The translations under genes and the position numbers were made by a program. The notes beneath the pieces are model-generated. The model was not told the origin of the DNA and ran no database searches. It worked only from the letters and a program-made list of their open reading frames with translations. From contig OZ244235.1 of the NCBI GenBank assembly GCA_965217095.1, positions 248,001 to 312,000 on the forward strand: a DNA stretch of 64,000 nucleotides, written 5' to 3'. Below are positions 28,080-37,094 of this stretch, one piece after another. The DNA comes from CAYNZV01 sp965217095 (GTDB lineage Bacteria; Latescibacterota; UBA2968; UBA8231). Each line of letters starts with the position of its first letter. Within the stretch, counting starts at the first letter, position 1.

Positions 28080-30080
28080 GTGACAAGAGCCGAATCTCCT
28101 CTGCCCTCGCCGGCCGGTGCGGGCACCGAGGAAACCGCCGCCGCACCGCCTGTCATCACCCTGCGCGCCGTAGTCCTGGGCCTTTTGACCATCACCGCCA
28201 TGTTCTACTACCTCACCCAGGTAGTGCATCGGATCGGTTCCGGTACCTTTGTCCACTCGCAGTTTCCCATGGCGGTCATCATTCCGTTTGTTTTCTGGCT
28301 TTTTCTGAACGTCGTGCTCAAGCGTGTGTGGCCCGCAATGGCGCTGCGCCAGGGCGAGCTGTTGACCATCCTGGCGATGATGTGGGTCGTTGGCACTATC
28401 CCGCAGAACGGGTGGATCAATTTCTGGGCGCCGATTCTAACGGCGCCGACCTACTTTGCCTCGGTAGAGAACCAGTGGGCGGAGACCTTCTTCGATTACA
28501 TCCCCTGGAGCGTCTTTGCACCCACCGACACCTTTCTGATTCACGGATTCTGGTTCGGTCTGCAGCAAGGGGCGGCGGTGCCGTGGGATGGCTGGGTGGG
28601 TGTCATCTTCCAGTGGTTGGGCGTATCGATGGCCATGCTGGCCTTCGGATTCTGCATCATGGTCCTCTTTCAGAAGCAATGGGAGGAGAAGGAAAAGCTC
28701 ACCTTTCCGCTAGCGCAGATGCCCCTCGATTTGATGCGCGGGTTCGACGGCCCGCGGCGCATGCCCGATCTCTTCCGCTCGCGTCTGTTCTGGATCGGCG
28801 CCCTCGCAGCCTTTGTGCCCATCCTCTACAATATCTTTACCTACTTCGCACCCGGTCTAGTGCCCCTGGAATTTTTGCAGAAGTATCGCTACCTCGATCC
28901 AAGCATCCCCTACATCGGCCATTGGAAGGTTCGTTTCATGCCCATCGTAATGGCGGTCACCTACCTGTGTCCGCTCGATATCCTGGGCAGCCTGGTATTT
29001 TTTCGCCTGATGAATTTGACCATCAAGGGGTCGATCATAAATCGCGTCGGATTTTCGGTTGGGGCCCCTGGACAGCAAATCACTGGAGGGTACCTCATCT
29101 TTCTGGAGAACTACGGGGCTCTGATGTTCATCGCGATGTGGGCGATCTGGGTCGCTCGCAGACATCTGCGCGAGCTCTGGCGCCAGGCCAGGACCGGGGA
29201 GGGTGATCGCCGCGAGGTGCGGCGCTATCGTCTGGCCTGGGCCGGATTGATACTGTCGACGAGCTATGTGCTGGTCTGGGCGATGAGCCTGGGCATCAAC
29301 CTGCCGGTCGCCGCCGGCGTGTTTGTGCTGATGGTGTTGACCCTACTGGCGACGACCAAGCTGATCGCGGCCACGGGTTTTGCCTACCTGCTTCCGTATC
29401 GGCCGCATCTGAAGGGCGATAGCTTTATGGAGGAGATTGTCGGAACCGTCAATATTCCGGCGCGCGACCTGACGGCGATGAAGATTTTTACCAGCAAGGC
29501 CTTCTTCGGCACCTTTCTCATCCCGGCATGGCCGGCGATCACCCACATATTGCGCATGTTTTCGCTGAATCGGCAACCCGGGTGGGTGACGGCGGCGGTC
29601 TTCATCGCTTTTCCGGTGGGTTTTGTGGTGGCGGCGGTGACCTTGATCGACCTGGTCTACACGGAGGGTGGGGCTATGCTCTACGTCTCGCATTACAGGG
29701 TTAACCTGGTATACGAGCAGATCTCTCATTTCCTGCACAATCCCACCGTGTTTGACTGGGGCAAGCTGGGCGTGTTTCTATTCGGTTGGACCGAGGCGGG
29801 CGTTCTGACCTTTTTGCGGGCGCGATTCCACTGGTTTCCCCTCCATCCCGTGGGCCTCGCTTTCGAGGGAACCTTTGGTCCCGATCTCTACTGGTTGACC
29901 CTGTCGGTCGTGTGGATAGTCAAGCTGGTGATTTTGCGCTACGGCGGGCAGATGGCCTATGTGGCGGGCAAGCCGTTCTTCTACGGGGTGGGCATTGGGT
30001 ATGTGGCCGCAGTAATCCTTTCGGCCACGGTGGATCTGATCTGGTTTCCCACAGAAGGGCATCGGGTCCATTGGTGGTAA
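28080..30080 (+). CDS. DUF6785-family polytopic inner-membrane protein
   Basis: 666 residues with about a dozen hydrophobic segments, beginning VVLGLLTITAMFYYLTQVVHRIGSG and PMAVIIPFVFWLFLNVVLK. Between segments lie conserved-looking polar loops: KQWEEKEKLTFPLAQMPLDLM, SLGINLPVAAG and a long loop after residue ~290. The pattern and length match the DUF6784/DUF6785 membrane proteins that occur next to glycan-degradation genes in Lentisphaerae, Poribacteria-like and related genomes; transport is a guess. The start is GTG 28080; a modest AGGA lies 13 bases upstream. It follows the CBM9 lipoprotein copy 2 by 44 bp and is likely co-transcribed, which pairs a surface sugar-binding protein with a membrane protein. 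Confidence 0.78.
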   Translation: MTRAESPLPSPAGAGTEETAAAPPVITLRAVVLGLLTITAMFYYLTQVVHRIGSGTFVHSQFPMAVIIPFVFWLFLNVVLKRVWPAMALRQGELLTILAMMWVVGTIPQNGWINFWAPILTAPTYFASVENQWAETFFDYIPWSVFAPTDTFLIHGFWFGLQQGAAVPWDGWVGVIFQWLGVSMAMLAFGFCIMVLFQKQWEEKEKLTFPLAQMPLDLMRGFDGPRRMPDLFRSRLFWIGALAAFVPILYNIFTYFAPGLVPLEFLQKYRYLDPSIPYIGHWKVRFMPIVMAVTYLCPLDILGSLVFFRLMNLTIKGSIINRVGFSVGAPGQQITGGYLIFLENYGALMFIAMWAIWVARRHLRELWRQARTGEGDRREVRRYRLAWAGLILSTSYVLVWAMSLGINLPVAAGVFVLMVLTLLATTKLIAATGFAYLLPYRPHLKGDSFMEEIVGTVNIPARDLTAMKIFTSKAFFGTFLIPAWPAITHILRMFSLNRQPGWVTAAVFIAFPVGFVVAAVTLIDLVYTEGGAMLYVSHYRVNLVYEQISHFLHNPTVFDWGKLGVFLFGWTEAGVLTFLRARFHWFPLHPVGLAFEGTFGPDLYWLTLSVVWIVKLVILRYGGQMAYVAGKPFFYGVGIGYVAAVILSATVDLIWFPTEGHRVHWW

Positions 30081-30205
30081 ATCGAGACGAAAGGAGCCTT
30101 GCCGCAACTAACCACAATGGCGTTTATTTGCCCATCTTCCGCAGGTGACGAAGGCGGCCACGAACTTCGCGCTTGTATTACCTCTGAAAGAGAGGAGGAT
30201 TCGCC

Positions 30206-30568
30206 ATGGAGCAGGTAAAGCGACAATTGGAGCAGTGTCTCGAAAAGTTCCGCGCCGGAGAGCTGAGCGAGAGCGACTTGCAGCAAGCTCTCGAGAGTGC
30301 GGATGCCCAACTCGCGGCTTCAACGCCCCAACTACTCTATCTTCAGGCTGGCACCACCATCGTTACCTCGCGGGTCTGCGGCATGTCGCGATTTGATGCT
30401 GACGGCCAGCACGACAGCGTCGACGAGACAGGAGCGTGGGTCTACGAGACCGTGCTCGACGCCATGCGCGACGGCTGGCGCATCGTCAAATTTCCGGAGA
30501 TGGCGCTGATGGTGGCCGGAGAAGAAGAGGCCTACGGGCTCGGCTGCGAATTTATCCTCGAGAAATAA
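30206..30568 (+). CDS. Hypothetical small protein
   Basis: 120 residues starting at ATG 30206 with a strong AGAGGAGG site. The first ~35 residues form an amphipathic helix (VKRQLEQCLEKFRAGELSES), the rest a small alpha/beta domain (VYETVLDAMRDGWRIVKFPEMAL and AGEEEAYGLGCEFILEK). No known family, signal or membrane segment. It sits 22 bp before a PhyH-like oxygenase gene, so it is probably translated from the same message and may act with it. Confidence 0.7.
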   Translation: MEQVKRQLEQCLEKFRAGELSESDLQQALESADAQLAASTPQLLYLQAGTTIVTSRVCGMSRFDADGQHDSVDETGAWVYETVLDAMRDGWRIVKFPEMALMVAGEEEAYGLGCEFILEK

Positions 30569-30589
30569 CTTCCACGGAAAGGACCGATC

Positions 30590-31471
30590 ATGTTGGGAGA
30601 AATATACGATTGCGAGGCGACCCTGACCGATCAGCAGGTGATTGAATTCTGCAAGAACGGCTACCTGATGCTCGAAGCCGTGGTCCCCGATGATATCAAC
30701 CGCCGCACGGCGGAATTCGTCGACAACTATCCCGACATGCAAGTCAGTCGGGACCAGTGCGGCGAGCGCGAGGTGGTAAATCCGACCGAAATCCTGAATG
30801 AGGAGTGGTTCGCCGACAACGTCATCAAGAACCCGCAGGCGGCAGGGGCGGTGCGCTCACTCCTGGGAAAGGACTTCAAACTGCCCATGCACATGAGCGA
30901 TACCCGCCTCCAGGGCCCGCTCTCCATGAGCGGTAACTGGCACCGCGACGGCGGGGCTATCGACTCGCCGCGACTGGACCACTTGCTGGTGTTCTATTAC
31001 CCGCAGGATACGCCCGCGGAGATAGGCGCTACCGAGTTCCTGCCCAGCTCCCACTTTTTGCGTATCAAGCGCCGTTACATGACGCAGTACGGCAGCATTC
31101 GCCAGGCCGTGCAGCTCACGCCGCCGGCCGGTTCGATCTTGATCACCCACTACTCTGTCTGGCATCGCAGCACCACCGCCACGGCCAGCGGCGTCCGCGA
31201 TTTTCTCAAATACACCTACCGGCGCACCACCCCACCCCAGCGCGACTGGGTTGTCGATCCGCAGTGCGATTTCACCAAGATCCCATTCGGCACAGACCGG
31301 CAAATGCCCGAGAAATGGCACGACACCGTCCGCGTGGCGCGTCTGTTCCTGTGGCTGTGTGGCCAGGAAGACTTCGTATTCGAAGGCGGCCAAGCCTGGC
31401 CGATGACCGCCGGATCGGACCACGGCATTACCTCAGGTATGCCCCTGGAGCTGGACCACCTGTCAGCGTAG
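30590..31471 (+). CDS. Phytanoyl-CoA dioxygenase (PhyH)-family Fe(II)/2-oxoglutarate oxygenase
   Basis: 293 residues. The iron-binding H-x-D is seen in GNWHRDGGAIDSPRLDHL (residues ~115-130), the distal His and 2-oxoglutarate-binding Arg in HYSVWHRSTTATASGVRDFLKY. The N-terminal FCKNGYLMLEAVVPDDI is the usual PhyH opening. ATG 30590 is preceded by GGAAAGGA. It hydroxylates a small organic substrate in the cytosol; family members in such genomes are numerous and their substrates mostly unknown. It is the first of three PhyH genes in this window and lies with the small hypothetical gene upstream. Confidence 0.9.
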   Translation: MLGEIYDCEATLTDQQVIEFCKNGYLMLEAVVPDDINRRTAEFVDNYPDMQVSRDQCGEREVVNPTEILNEEWFADNVIKNPQAAGAVRSLLGKDFKLPMHMSDTRLQGPLSMSGNWHRDGGAIDSPRLDHLLVFYYPQDTPAEIGATEFLPSSHFLRIKRRYMTQYGSIRQAVQLTPPAGSILITHYSVWHRSTTATASGVRDFLKYTYRRTTPPQRDWVVDPQCDFTKIPFGTDRQMPEKWHDTVRVARLFLWLCGQEDFVFEGGQAWPMTAGSDHGITSGMPLELDHLSA

Positions 31472-31663
31472 CCATACGACTGAACAGACATCTAGAAGAA
31501 CCGTCGGCGTACACAATCCGCGATCGGACCTGATGGTGTGAACGGAACCGGTTGATAGCGAGGAGAATGTGGTGCGCCCTTACTGGATCACGCCGATATC
31601 TATTCGGGCCTTCCTGAAACTACCGCAGCGCAACCGCGGCATTGAAAGGGGCATCTGTCAGGT

Positions 31664-32356
31664 ATGATCAATCTCACTAGACTAGGGCCAGCGTTGACAT
31701 TGGTCGGGGCGCTGCTGCCCTTCTGCGGCTGTGCCGACTATGTGGAGCCGCCAGGGGGACCCGCGCAGGTATTTCACGAGGAGGATGGCCGTGCGTTGAT
31801 CACCGACCGCACTGGTAAAACGTGGGATATAACCCACGCCCGCGACCGCTACGACCTGCAGCCACCCAGCTTTCAGTTCGGTATTGGCCCTTACGCCATT
31901 CGCCCAATCAACGAGCCGCTGATGTGGTCTCCGGGGGAGTCGGGGTATCCCGCGTCAGGCGGGATGTTTCTGGTGTTGGCGACAAGGCTGAACGGGTTAG
32001 CCAAGGCGTATCCCCTCGACGTCATGAGCCGGCACGAGATCGCCAACGAGAAATTCGGGGAGACCCACGTTGCCGTAGGCTACTGACCGCTGGTGGATCT
32101 GGCTGCCGTGTACAGCCGCGAAATCGATGGCAAGGTACTGACGCTCAGCGCCAGCGGGTGGACCTACCGAATGACCTTCATACTCTACGATTACGAGACG
32201 GAAAGCATGTGGTACCACTTCGAAGGCCAGGATGGATTGACCGGCATCAGCGGCGTTTACGCCGATCGCAGGCTGCCCGAATTCGAGTCGACAAAGACGC
32301 GGTGGGTGGACTGGTGGAACAATTACCCCCAGTCGAAGTTCCTGCGTTATCCATGA
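31664..32356 (+). CDS. DUF3179 lipoprotein with in-frame TGA at the YCPLC cysteine (candidate selenoprotein)
   Basis: The same frame runs on both sides of a single TGA (32084-32086). Upstream are a short signal with a possible lipobox (LLPFCGC) and AKAYPLDVMSRHEIANEKFGETHVAVGY. Downstream are PLVDLAAVYSREIDG, SGWTYRMTFILYDYETESMWYHFEGQ, GLTGISG and a C-terminus SKFLRYP. In DUF3179 proteins the joining motif is YCPLC, so the TGA replaces the first Cys. A single-base change TGC to TGA or a selenocysteine codon are both possible; the rest of the 230-residue protein looks fully conserved. The start ATG 31664 lacks a good ribosome-binding site. A role in envelope redox chemistry is inference only. 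Confidence 0.65.
32101..32117 (+). promoter_or_regulatory. Possible bacterial SECIS-like hairpin after the TGA
   Basis: GGCTG-CCGTGTA-CAGCC forms a 5-bp stem with a 7-base loop, starting 15 bases after the TGA. This is close to where the loop of the E. coli fdhF SECIS lies, and the loop holds a G-U pair of bases. The stem is short and the first two loop bases are C, which departs from the usual rule of a G there. Suggestive only. Confidence 0.25.
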
Positions 32357-32402
32357 AACTGACTTCAACCAAACCCGGGGTATTCTTGTCGAAGGAGTAA
32401 CG

Positions 32403-33881
32403 ATGGCTCGACCGAATCTCCTGTTCGTCTACACCGACCAGCAGCGCGCCGACTCGCTCGCCGCCTACGGCAATCACCTGATCCAGATGCCGAATCTGAA
32501 CCGGTTGGCTGAGGAGAGCGTCGTCTTCGAGAAAACGTATGTCACCGAGCCGGTGTGCCAGCCCTCCCGGGCGGCGCTTATGACGGGGATGTATCCCCAC
32601 GCGGCCGCCCGCCTTACAGGCGACCTCGCCAATCGCGTTGAGAGTCTCAATTCATGCCTGCCGGAGCTGGTAGAGCGCGGCGACTACATCTGCGGTCATC
32701 ATGGCAAATGGCACCTTGGGGACGACGTCTTTGCGCAGCACGGGTTTGATGACTGGATCAGCACCGAAGACCACGAGCATCGCCCGTTTTATTCGGAGGG
32801 AAAGGACACGTTTCAGCCCTCTACCTACCACGAGTTTCTGCTGGACCAGGGTTTTGAACCGGATTTCGAAGCCCCGGATGGGTTTCGCGCGTTCACACAC
32901 ACGTTTCACGCGGGCGTGCCCGAGGAGTATGGCCAGCCCGCGTTCCTGGCGCGTCACGCATCGCAGTTCATCCGCGACAACAAGGCACGCCCCTTCATCC
33001 TATTCGTGAGTATCTTCGAGCCGCATCAGCCGTACTTCGGCCCTCGTGACGGTCAGTACGACCCGGCGCAGGTCCCGTTGCCCCCCAACTTTGCGCACGT
33101 GCCGACACCGGAGCAGCCACTCAAGATCCGAGCTCTCCATCACCTCTACGAGGAGCAGGGGTTCGGGGTTCCCCTAAAGACCGAGCTAGACTGGCGGCAG
33201 CTGACCGCCAAATACTGGGGGAACTGCAGCCTGGTGGACACCCATGTAGGGACGATCCTTGACACCCTGGAGGAATGCGGCCTGAGCGACAACACGATCG
33301 TTGTCTTCACCTCCGATCACGGCGAGATGATGGGCAGCCACCGGCTGCGCGGCAAGGGTTTCATGTTCGAGGAAGCCGTGCGGGTGCCGCTTTTGATTCG
33401 CCTCCCCGGCCAGAGAACGGGCAAGCGGGTCGAGGGACCTGTGAGTCACGTCGACCTGATGCCCACGCTGCTGGATTTGATGGATCAGCCCATCCCAGGC
33501 CATCTGCAGGGAACGAGCCTGTGCCCGATGTTCCAGCAAAGTGGCACGTCGGCTGACAACCGCGATGTGTTCGTCCAGTGGCAGGGCCCCCTGGGGGTGT
33601 CGCCTTTTCCCGAAGCCATGCGGGGCGTTGCTTCGGAGGCCGACCTCAAGGCAAGCTCCGAAGACTCCGTACGAACCATCGTCACGCCCGACGGGTGGAA
33701 ATTTAACTGCAGTCAACTGGGAGAGCACGAGCTCTACAATCTCGAGGAGGACCCCATCGAGACGCGGAATCTGGTGCGCGATCCCCAGTATAGCTCGCTC
33801 ATACGAGATCTCACTTTACGACTGCGACGCTGGCAGGAGGAAACCGGCGACAAGATGGACCTGTCAGTTAGCTATGGATGA
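32403..33881 (+). CDS. Cys-type sulfatase
   Basis: 492 residues, complete. The nucleophile motif CQPSRAALMTG starts at Cys52, which must be oxidised to formylglycine. NLLFVYTDQQRADSL gives the first metal-binding Asp pair, and VVFTSDHGEMMGSHRLRGKG the second metal site. GHHGKWHLGDD supplies the Lys/His that bind the sulfate. No signal peptide, so it is probably cytosolic and acts on an imported sulfated sugar. ATG 32403 has AAGGAG just upstream. Together with the broken sulfatase at 21698-23174 it points to use of sulfated glycans. Since the nearby SUMF1-like protein lacks the FGE cysteines, another maturation enzyme must exist elsewhere. Confidence 0.93.
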   Translation: MARPNLLFVYTDQQRADSLAAYGNHLIQMPNLNRLAEESVVFEKTYVTEPVCQPSRAALMTGMYPHAAARLTGDLANRVESLNSCLPELVERGDYICGHHGKWHLGDDVFAQHGFDDWISTEDHEHRPFYSEGKDTFQPSTYHEFLLDQGFEPDFEAPDGFRAFTHTFHAGVPEEYGQPAFLARHASQFIRDNKARPFILFVSIFEPHQPYFGPRDGQYDPAQVPLPPNFAHVPTPEQPLKIRALHHLYEEQGFGVPLKTELDWRQLTAKYWGNCSLVDTHVGTILDTLEECGLSDNTIVVFTSDHGEMMGSHRLRGKGFMFEEAVRVPLLIRLPGQRTGKRVEGPVSHVDLMPTLLDLMDQPIPGHLQGTSLCPMFQQSGTSADNRDVFVQWQGPLGVSPFPEAMRGVASEADLKASSEDSVRTIVTPDGWKFNCSQLGEHELYNLEEDPIETRNLVRDPQYSSLIRDLTLRLRRWQEETGDKMDLSVSYG

Positions 33882-33905
33882 TCTTCGCGCCGCAGTCGCA
33901 GGCCG

Positions 33906-34247
33906 TTACACGTTGTAAGCAAAAAGTTTTGCCTGGAACATCTTCACGCGAATAGAAACTGATTCACCAATCGACGAGATATCGCTGTTTCCGTTCCAGG
34001 TCACTGCGCGATCGGACTCGTCACCCATCAAGCGGTCGCATTCCGCGAAACTGAATCCAGCGGCCGGCTCGACCCGGAGTGCAACACCAACGGGGGCATC
34101 AAACAGATCGAACACCCCCCGCCGATCTGTACTCCGATGTCCGGCATAGATCTCGTGGAGGTCCACGAGCGGATTCCATGAACCGCATTTGCGCCGAATC
34201 CGGCGGGACCGCTTTTGCGGTTCGGTGAAGGGTGAGGCTATCATCAC
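33906..34247 (-). pseudogene. Remnant of a propeller-hydrolase C-terminal module
   Basis: On the minus strand about 65 C-terminal residues, VALRVEPAAGFSFAECDRLMGDES then VTWNGNSDISSIGESVSIRVKM and FQAKLFAYNV, match in order the last module of the protein at 23323-24744 (AGLTFNDADPMTESN, VSWNGSSDLSALAGKSIKLRF, KNAKLYSIQFR). The N-terminal ~45 residues of this open stretch do not look related. No propeller remains upstream (34248-34393), so this is a decayed tail. The rest of 33882-34393 holds only the operator-like repeats noted separately. Confidence 0.6.
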
Positions 34248-34362
34248 TTTCCTTTTCTGCGAACAGGTCTAGTCCGCTTCTTCCTGATATTCGTCCACCC
34301 ACAGAGGATAGAAAAAATCATCATACTCCCAAACCTCTCTTGTAGGTCTGAATGAACCGTTT

Positions 34363-34394
34363 TGTCAGTATATGTGACATATGACATATTGTCA
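34363..34394. promoter_or_regulatory. Cluster of four TGTCA/TGACA half-sites forming two dyads
   Basis: TGTCA (34363-34367), TGACA (34375-34379), TGACA (34382-34386) and TGTCA (34390-34394) form two dyads. The second, ATGACA-TAT-TGTCAT, is a perfect arm pair and overlaps the ATG of the next gene. The AT-rich block stands out against the GC-rich surroundings. It looks like an operator for a dimeric repressor (GntR-type or similar). No regulator gene is adjacent. Confidence 0.4.
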
Positions 34395-34738
34395 TGATGG
34401 AAGGACCTTTTCAACTGGCCGACCCGGTAATTGACGCCGTCGTCAAACGAACGGACCCCGCCGTTTTTCTCTTGCGCCGCATCGAAGAGGTCGCAGAGTA
34501 TGCCTATTACCGGGGGTTTGTCGGCCGCACCGGCGACGAGGATCTGGCGCAGAGTTTGAGACGATGGCTCGACTCCGACTATCGCGTCTTCTGTTTCGAG
34601 TATGTCGAGTCAGAGGACGCGGCGCACGAGCGGCAATGCGAGATGTGGCATGAGCTGGGTGGCCCCGAAGGAAAGCTCGACAACGAGGCGCATCCGAAAC
34701 CGGATGGAAGTGACGCCGTTCGCTGCCCGGTCTGTTAA
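34394..34738 (+). CDS. Hypothetical protein ending in CPVC
   Basis: 114 residues, possible starts at the tandem ATGs 34394 and 34397, which overlap the operator-like dyad; no ribosome-binding site is evident, so translation may be weak or leaderless. The chain has two amphipathic helices (VFLLRRIEEVAEYAYYRGFVG and EDLAQSLRRWLDSD) and ends RCPVC, a possible metal or redox pair. Family unknown. It precedes the amidohydrolase gene by 24 bp and probably shares its message. Confidence 0.55.
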   Translation: MMEGPFQLADPVIDAVVKRTDPAVFLLRRIEEVAEYAYYRGFVGRTGDEDLAQSLRRWLDSDYRVFCFEYVESEDAAHERQCEMWHELGGPEGKLDNEAHPKPDGSDAVRCPVC

Positions 34739-34762
34739 ACTGAACTGGATGAGAGATCTACC

Positions 34763-36292
34763 ATGTCCATGTGGCTGAGCGATGAGCAGCTTCGGCACCT
34801 GCAACGGGGGTTCGAGAAGAAGGTGGAATGCCCGGTTCCTACGCAGGTGGTCTCAAGCGGCGAGTGCCTGCCGCCAAAGCAGACGCGGCAGCAAGCCCAG
34901 GTTGAGTCGCTGATCCATGAGAAGGCGGAGCGGTTCGCCCATCGTCAGTGTATCGACCCTCACCCCTACCTGCGTTCGCCCAGCGGCATGGCCGTCGCAT
35001 TTCTGGCCATGAACCAGGTCTTCGGAGAGGTCTACGACGTCGATGTGGTCGAGGCCGAAGATCGGCAAGCGGCCGTCGAACGCCACGAGGAAACCAAGGG
35101 TCAGTTCATCTTCGACGTGCACACCCACCACGTTCGCGACGACTACAGCTGGGAAGGACACCTGTGGTTGCGCGCCGCCGCCCGCGGGGATGTCTATGGG
35201 GACACCCCCTGGAACCCCGAGCTGGTCAAGCAGGAGCTCGACCTGAAATACTACAAATTCGATTACTACCTGAAAGACATGTTCTTCGACAGCGACACCA
35301 CCATCGCTTTGCTGAGCACGTCGCCGTCGGTGGATCCGTACAAGATTCTACTGTCGGACGATCAGATGGTCGCCACCCGCAACCTGGTCAACCAGCTTTC
35401 GGGCACGCAGCGGATGTTTGCCCACGGTGCCATCTGGCCTCCCTACCCGGAATACCTGGAATCGATGGACCACGCCGCCACGGAACTGAAGGTGGATTCG
35501 TGGAAAGGGTATACGACTGGTGACGTTCTGGGAGCCGAACCCTCGTTCGAAGGGTCGTGGCGCATGGATGACGAGGAGGTGGCCTACCCGACCTATGAGA
35601 AGGCCCGCAGATTCGGCGTGCGGAACATCTGTATTCACAAAGGCGTGTTGCCGGTCGACTATGAGAAGATCCCCAATTGGCATTACGCCAGTGTTGGGGA
35701 TGTCGGCAAGGCGGCCCAGGACTGGCCCGACCTCAACTTCCACATCTACCACGCCGGTTTGAAGATGTGGCGCGATGGGGAGAAGGTGAGTGAAGAATTC
35801 GAGCAGACCGGCAAACTGGAGTGGATCGACGAGCTGGCCGCGATCCCGGAGCAGTTTGGCGTCTCGAATGTCTACGCTGACATTGGACTCTCCTTCGGCG
35901 CATTGGCGATCACCTATCCCAGACTGGCCGCGGTTATGGTGGCCCGCCTGATCAAGGGTTTGGGCGCCGATCACGTGCTCTGGGGGACCGACTCGATCTG
36001 GTTCGGCTCGCCGCAGTGGCAGATCGAGGCCTTCCGTCGCATCGAGGTTCCGGAAGACGTGCAGGAGAAACACGACCTCGAGCCGCTGGGCCCGCCCGAC
36101 GGTCCGGTCAAACGCGCCATTTTTGGAATCAACGCGGCCGGTCAGTACGGCATTGAGCTGGACGCCGAAGGTTGTCCGGTCGCAAACTACCAGGGTGACG
36201 AGCTTTCTCGTTTGAAGGCAGCTTATCTGGCTGAAGGCAACCAGCGCGACAATATGTTCTGGGGCTGGATCCAGAGTCAAAAGGACGGGTGA
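34763..36292 (+). CDS. Amidohydrolase-family (amidohydrolase 2-like) TIM-barrel enzyme
   Basis: 509 residues, cytosolic. The metal-binding pattern is complete: DVHTHHVRDDYSW (residues ~117-129) on strand 1, ICIHKGVLP and FHIYHAG on later strands, and LWGTDSIWFGSPQW with the catalytic Asp near the end. This is the layout of the decarboxylase/lactonase branch of the superfamily (ACMSD- or gamma-resorcylate-like). An extra N-terminal ~110 residues precede the barrel. ATG 34763 follows GATGAGAGATC. It lies 46 bp before an SDR dehydrogenase gene, and the pair suggests oxidation of a sugar or aromatic acid followed by lactone hydrolysis or decarboxylation; the substrate is not known. Confidence 0.85.
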   Translation: MSMWLSDEQLRHLQRGFEKKVECPVPTQVVSSGECLPPKQTRQQAQVESLIHEKAERFAHRQCIDPHPYLRSPSGMAVAFLAMNQVFGEVYDVDVVEAEDRQAAVERHEETKGQFIFDVHTHHVRDDYSWEGHLWLRAAARGDVYGDTPWNPELVKQELDLKYYKFDYYLKDMFFDSDTTIALLSTSPSVDPYKILLSDDQMVATRNLVNQLSGTQRMFAHGAIWPPYPEYLESMDHAATELKVDSWKGYTTGDVLGAEPSFEGSWRMDDEEVAYPTYEKARRFGVRNICIHKGVLPVDYEKIPNWHYASVGDVGKAAQDWPDLNFHIYHAGLKMWRDGEKVSEEFEQTGKLEWIDELAAIPEQFGVSNVYADIGLSFGALAITYPRLAAVMVARLIKGLGADHVLWGTDSIWFGSPQWQIEAFRRIEVPEDVQEKHDLEPLGPPDGPVKRAIFGINAAGQYGIELDAEGCPVANYQGDELSRLKAAYLAEGNQRDNMFWGWIQSQKDG

Positions 36293-36338
36293 TTCGGCGC
36301 CAATCCGAACGGCAAAGCGGTCTTCAAGGCAAACAGAC

Positions 36339-37094
36339 ATGGCTCAACACGAAAGACGAGTAGCGATTGTCACCGGCGCGGCCGGCGGCCTCGGCGCGGC
36401 TGTGGCGCGGCTACTGGCCGCCAGCGGTCACGACCTGGCTTTGGTGGACAATCGAGAAGATGACCTGGCCTCGATCGTCGGCGAACTGGGCAAGAGCGCC
36501 GGGGCCGTTGAGCAGCTGGTCGCCGACCTCAGCCATGTTGAAGAATGCGAGCAAGTCATTGCAGATACCGTCCAGCGATTGAGTAAGGTCGATATCCTCG
36601 TAAACTCCGCCGCGATTCTGGCCCGCCGGGAACTGGATGACGTCACCGCCGATTCGTTCGATGAAATCTTCCACACCAACGCGCGCGCGCCGTTTTTCCT
36701 CATGCGCGCCGCTATCTGGGATATGGAGAAACGCTCCTGGGGGCGCATCGTCAACATGATCAGCAGCGGGGTCTATGCTGGCGGACACAACATGACCTCC
36801 GCGCCCTACGAAGCCAGCAAGGGTGCGGTGTCGGTGTTCACCAAGATGTTCGCCCAGCACACGGGGTCGAAAGGGATTCTGGTAAATGCGGTCTGCCCGG
36901 GCGGTATGCGCACGCGGATGCGGGAAGAAGGCACCCCGCCCGAAGTGGTGGAAGAGATCAACAAACAGATACCCCTGGGGCGGACCTCCGACCCGATGGA
37001 GGTAGCGAGGATGGTGGTCTGGCTTTGTGGTGACGAAAACAGCTACGCCACCGGCGCCACGTTCGATATCCTGGGCGGCCGCGTGATGCGCTGA
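36339..37094 (+). CDS. Short-chain dehydrogenase/reductase
   Basis: 251 residues of a classical NAD(P)-dependent SDR. TGAAGGLGAAVARLL binds the cofactor, LVDNREDD (Asp after strand 2) favours NAD(H), NSAAILARRE is the usual NNAG-like motif, and YEASKGAV carries the catalytic Tyr and Lys with the upstream Ser in MISSGVY. The C-terminus ends with the common ATGATFDILGG. The stop overlaps the start of the metallophosphoesterase gene by one base (TGATG), a sign of coupled translation. The substrate is unknown. Confidence 0.93.
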   Translation: MAQHERRVAIVTGAAGGLGAAVARLLAASGHDLALVDNREDDLASIVGELGKSAGAVEQLVADLSHVEECEQVIADTVQRLSKVDILVNSAAILARRELDDVTADSFDEIFHTNARAPFFLMRAAIWDMEKRSWGRIVNMISSGVYAGGHNMTSAPYEASKGAVSVFTKMFAQHTGSKGILVNAVCPGGMRTRMREEGTPPEVVEEINKQIPLGRTSDPMEVARMVVWLCGDENSYATGATFDILGGRVMR

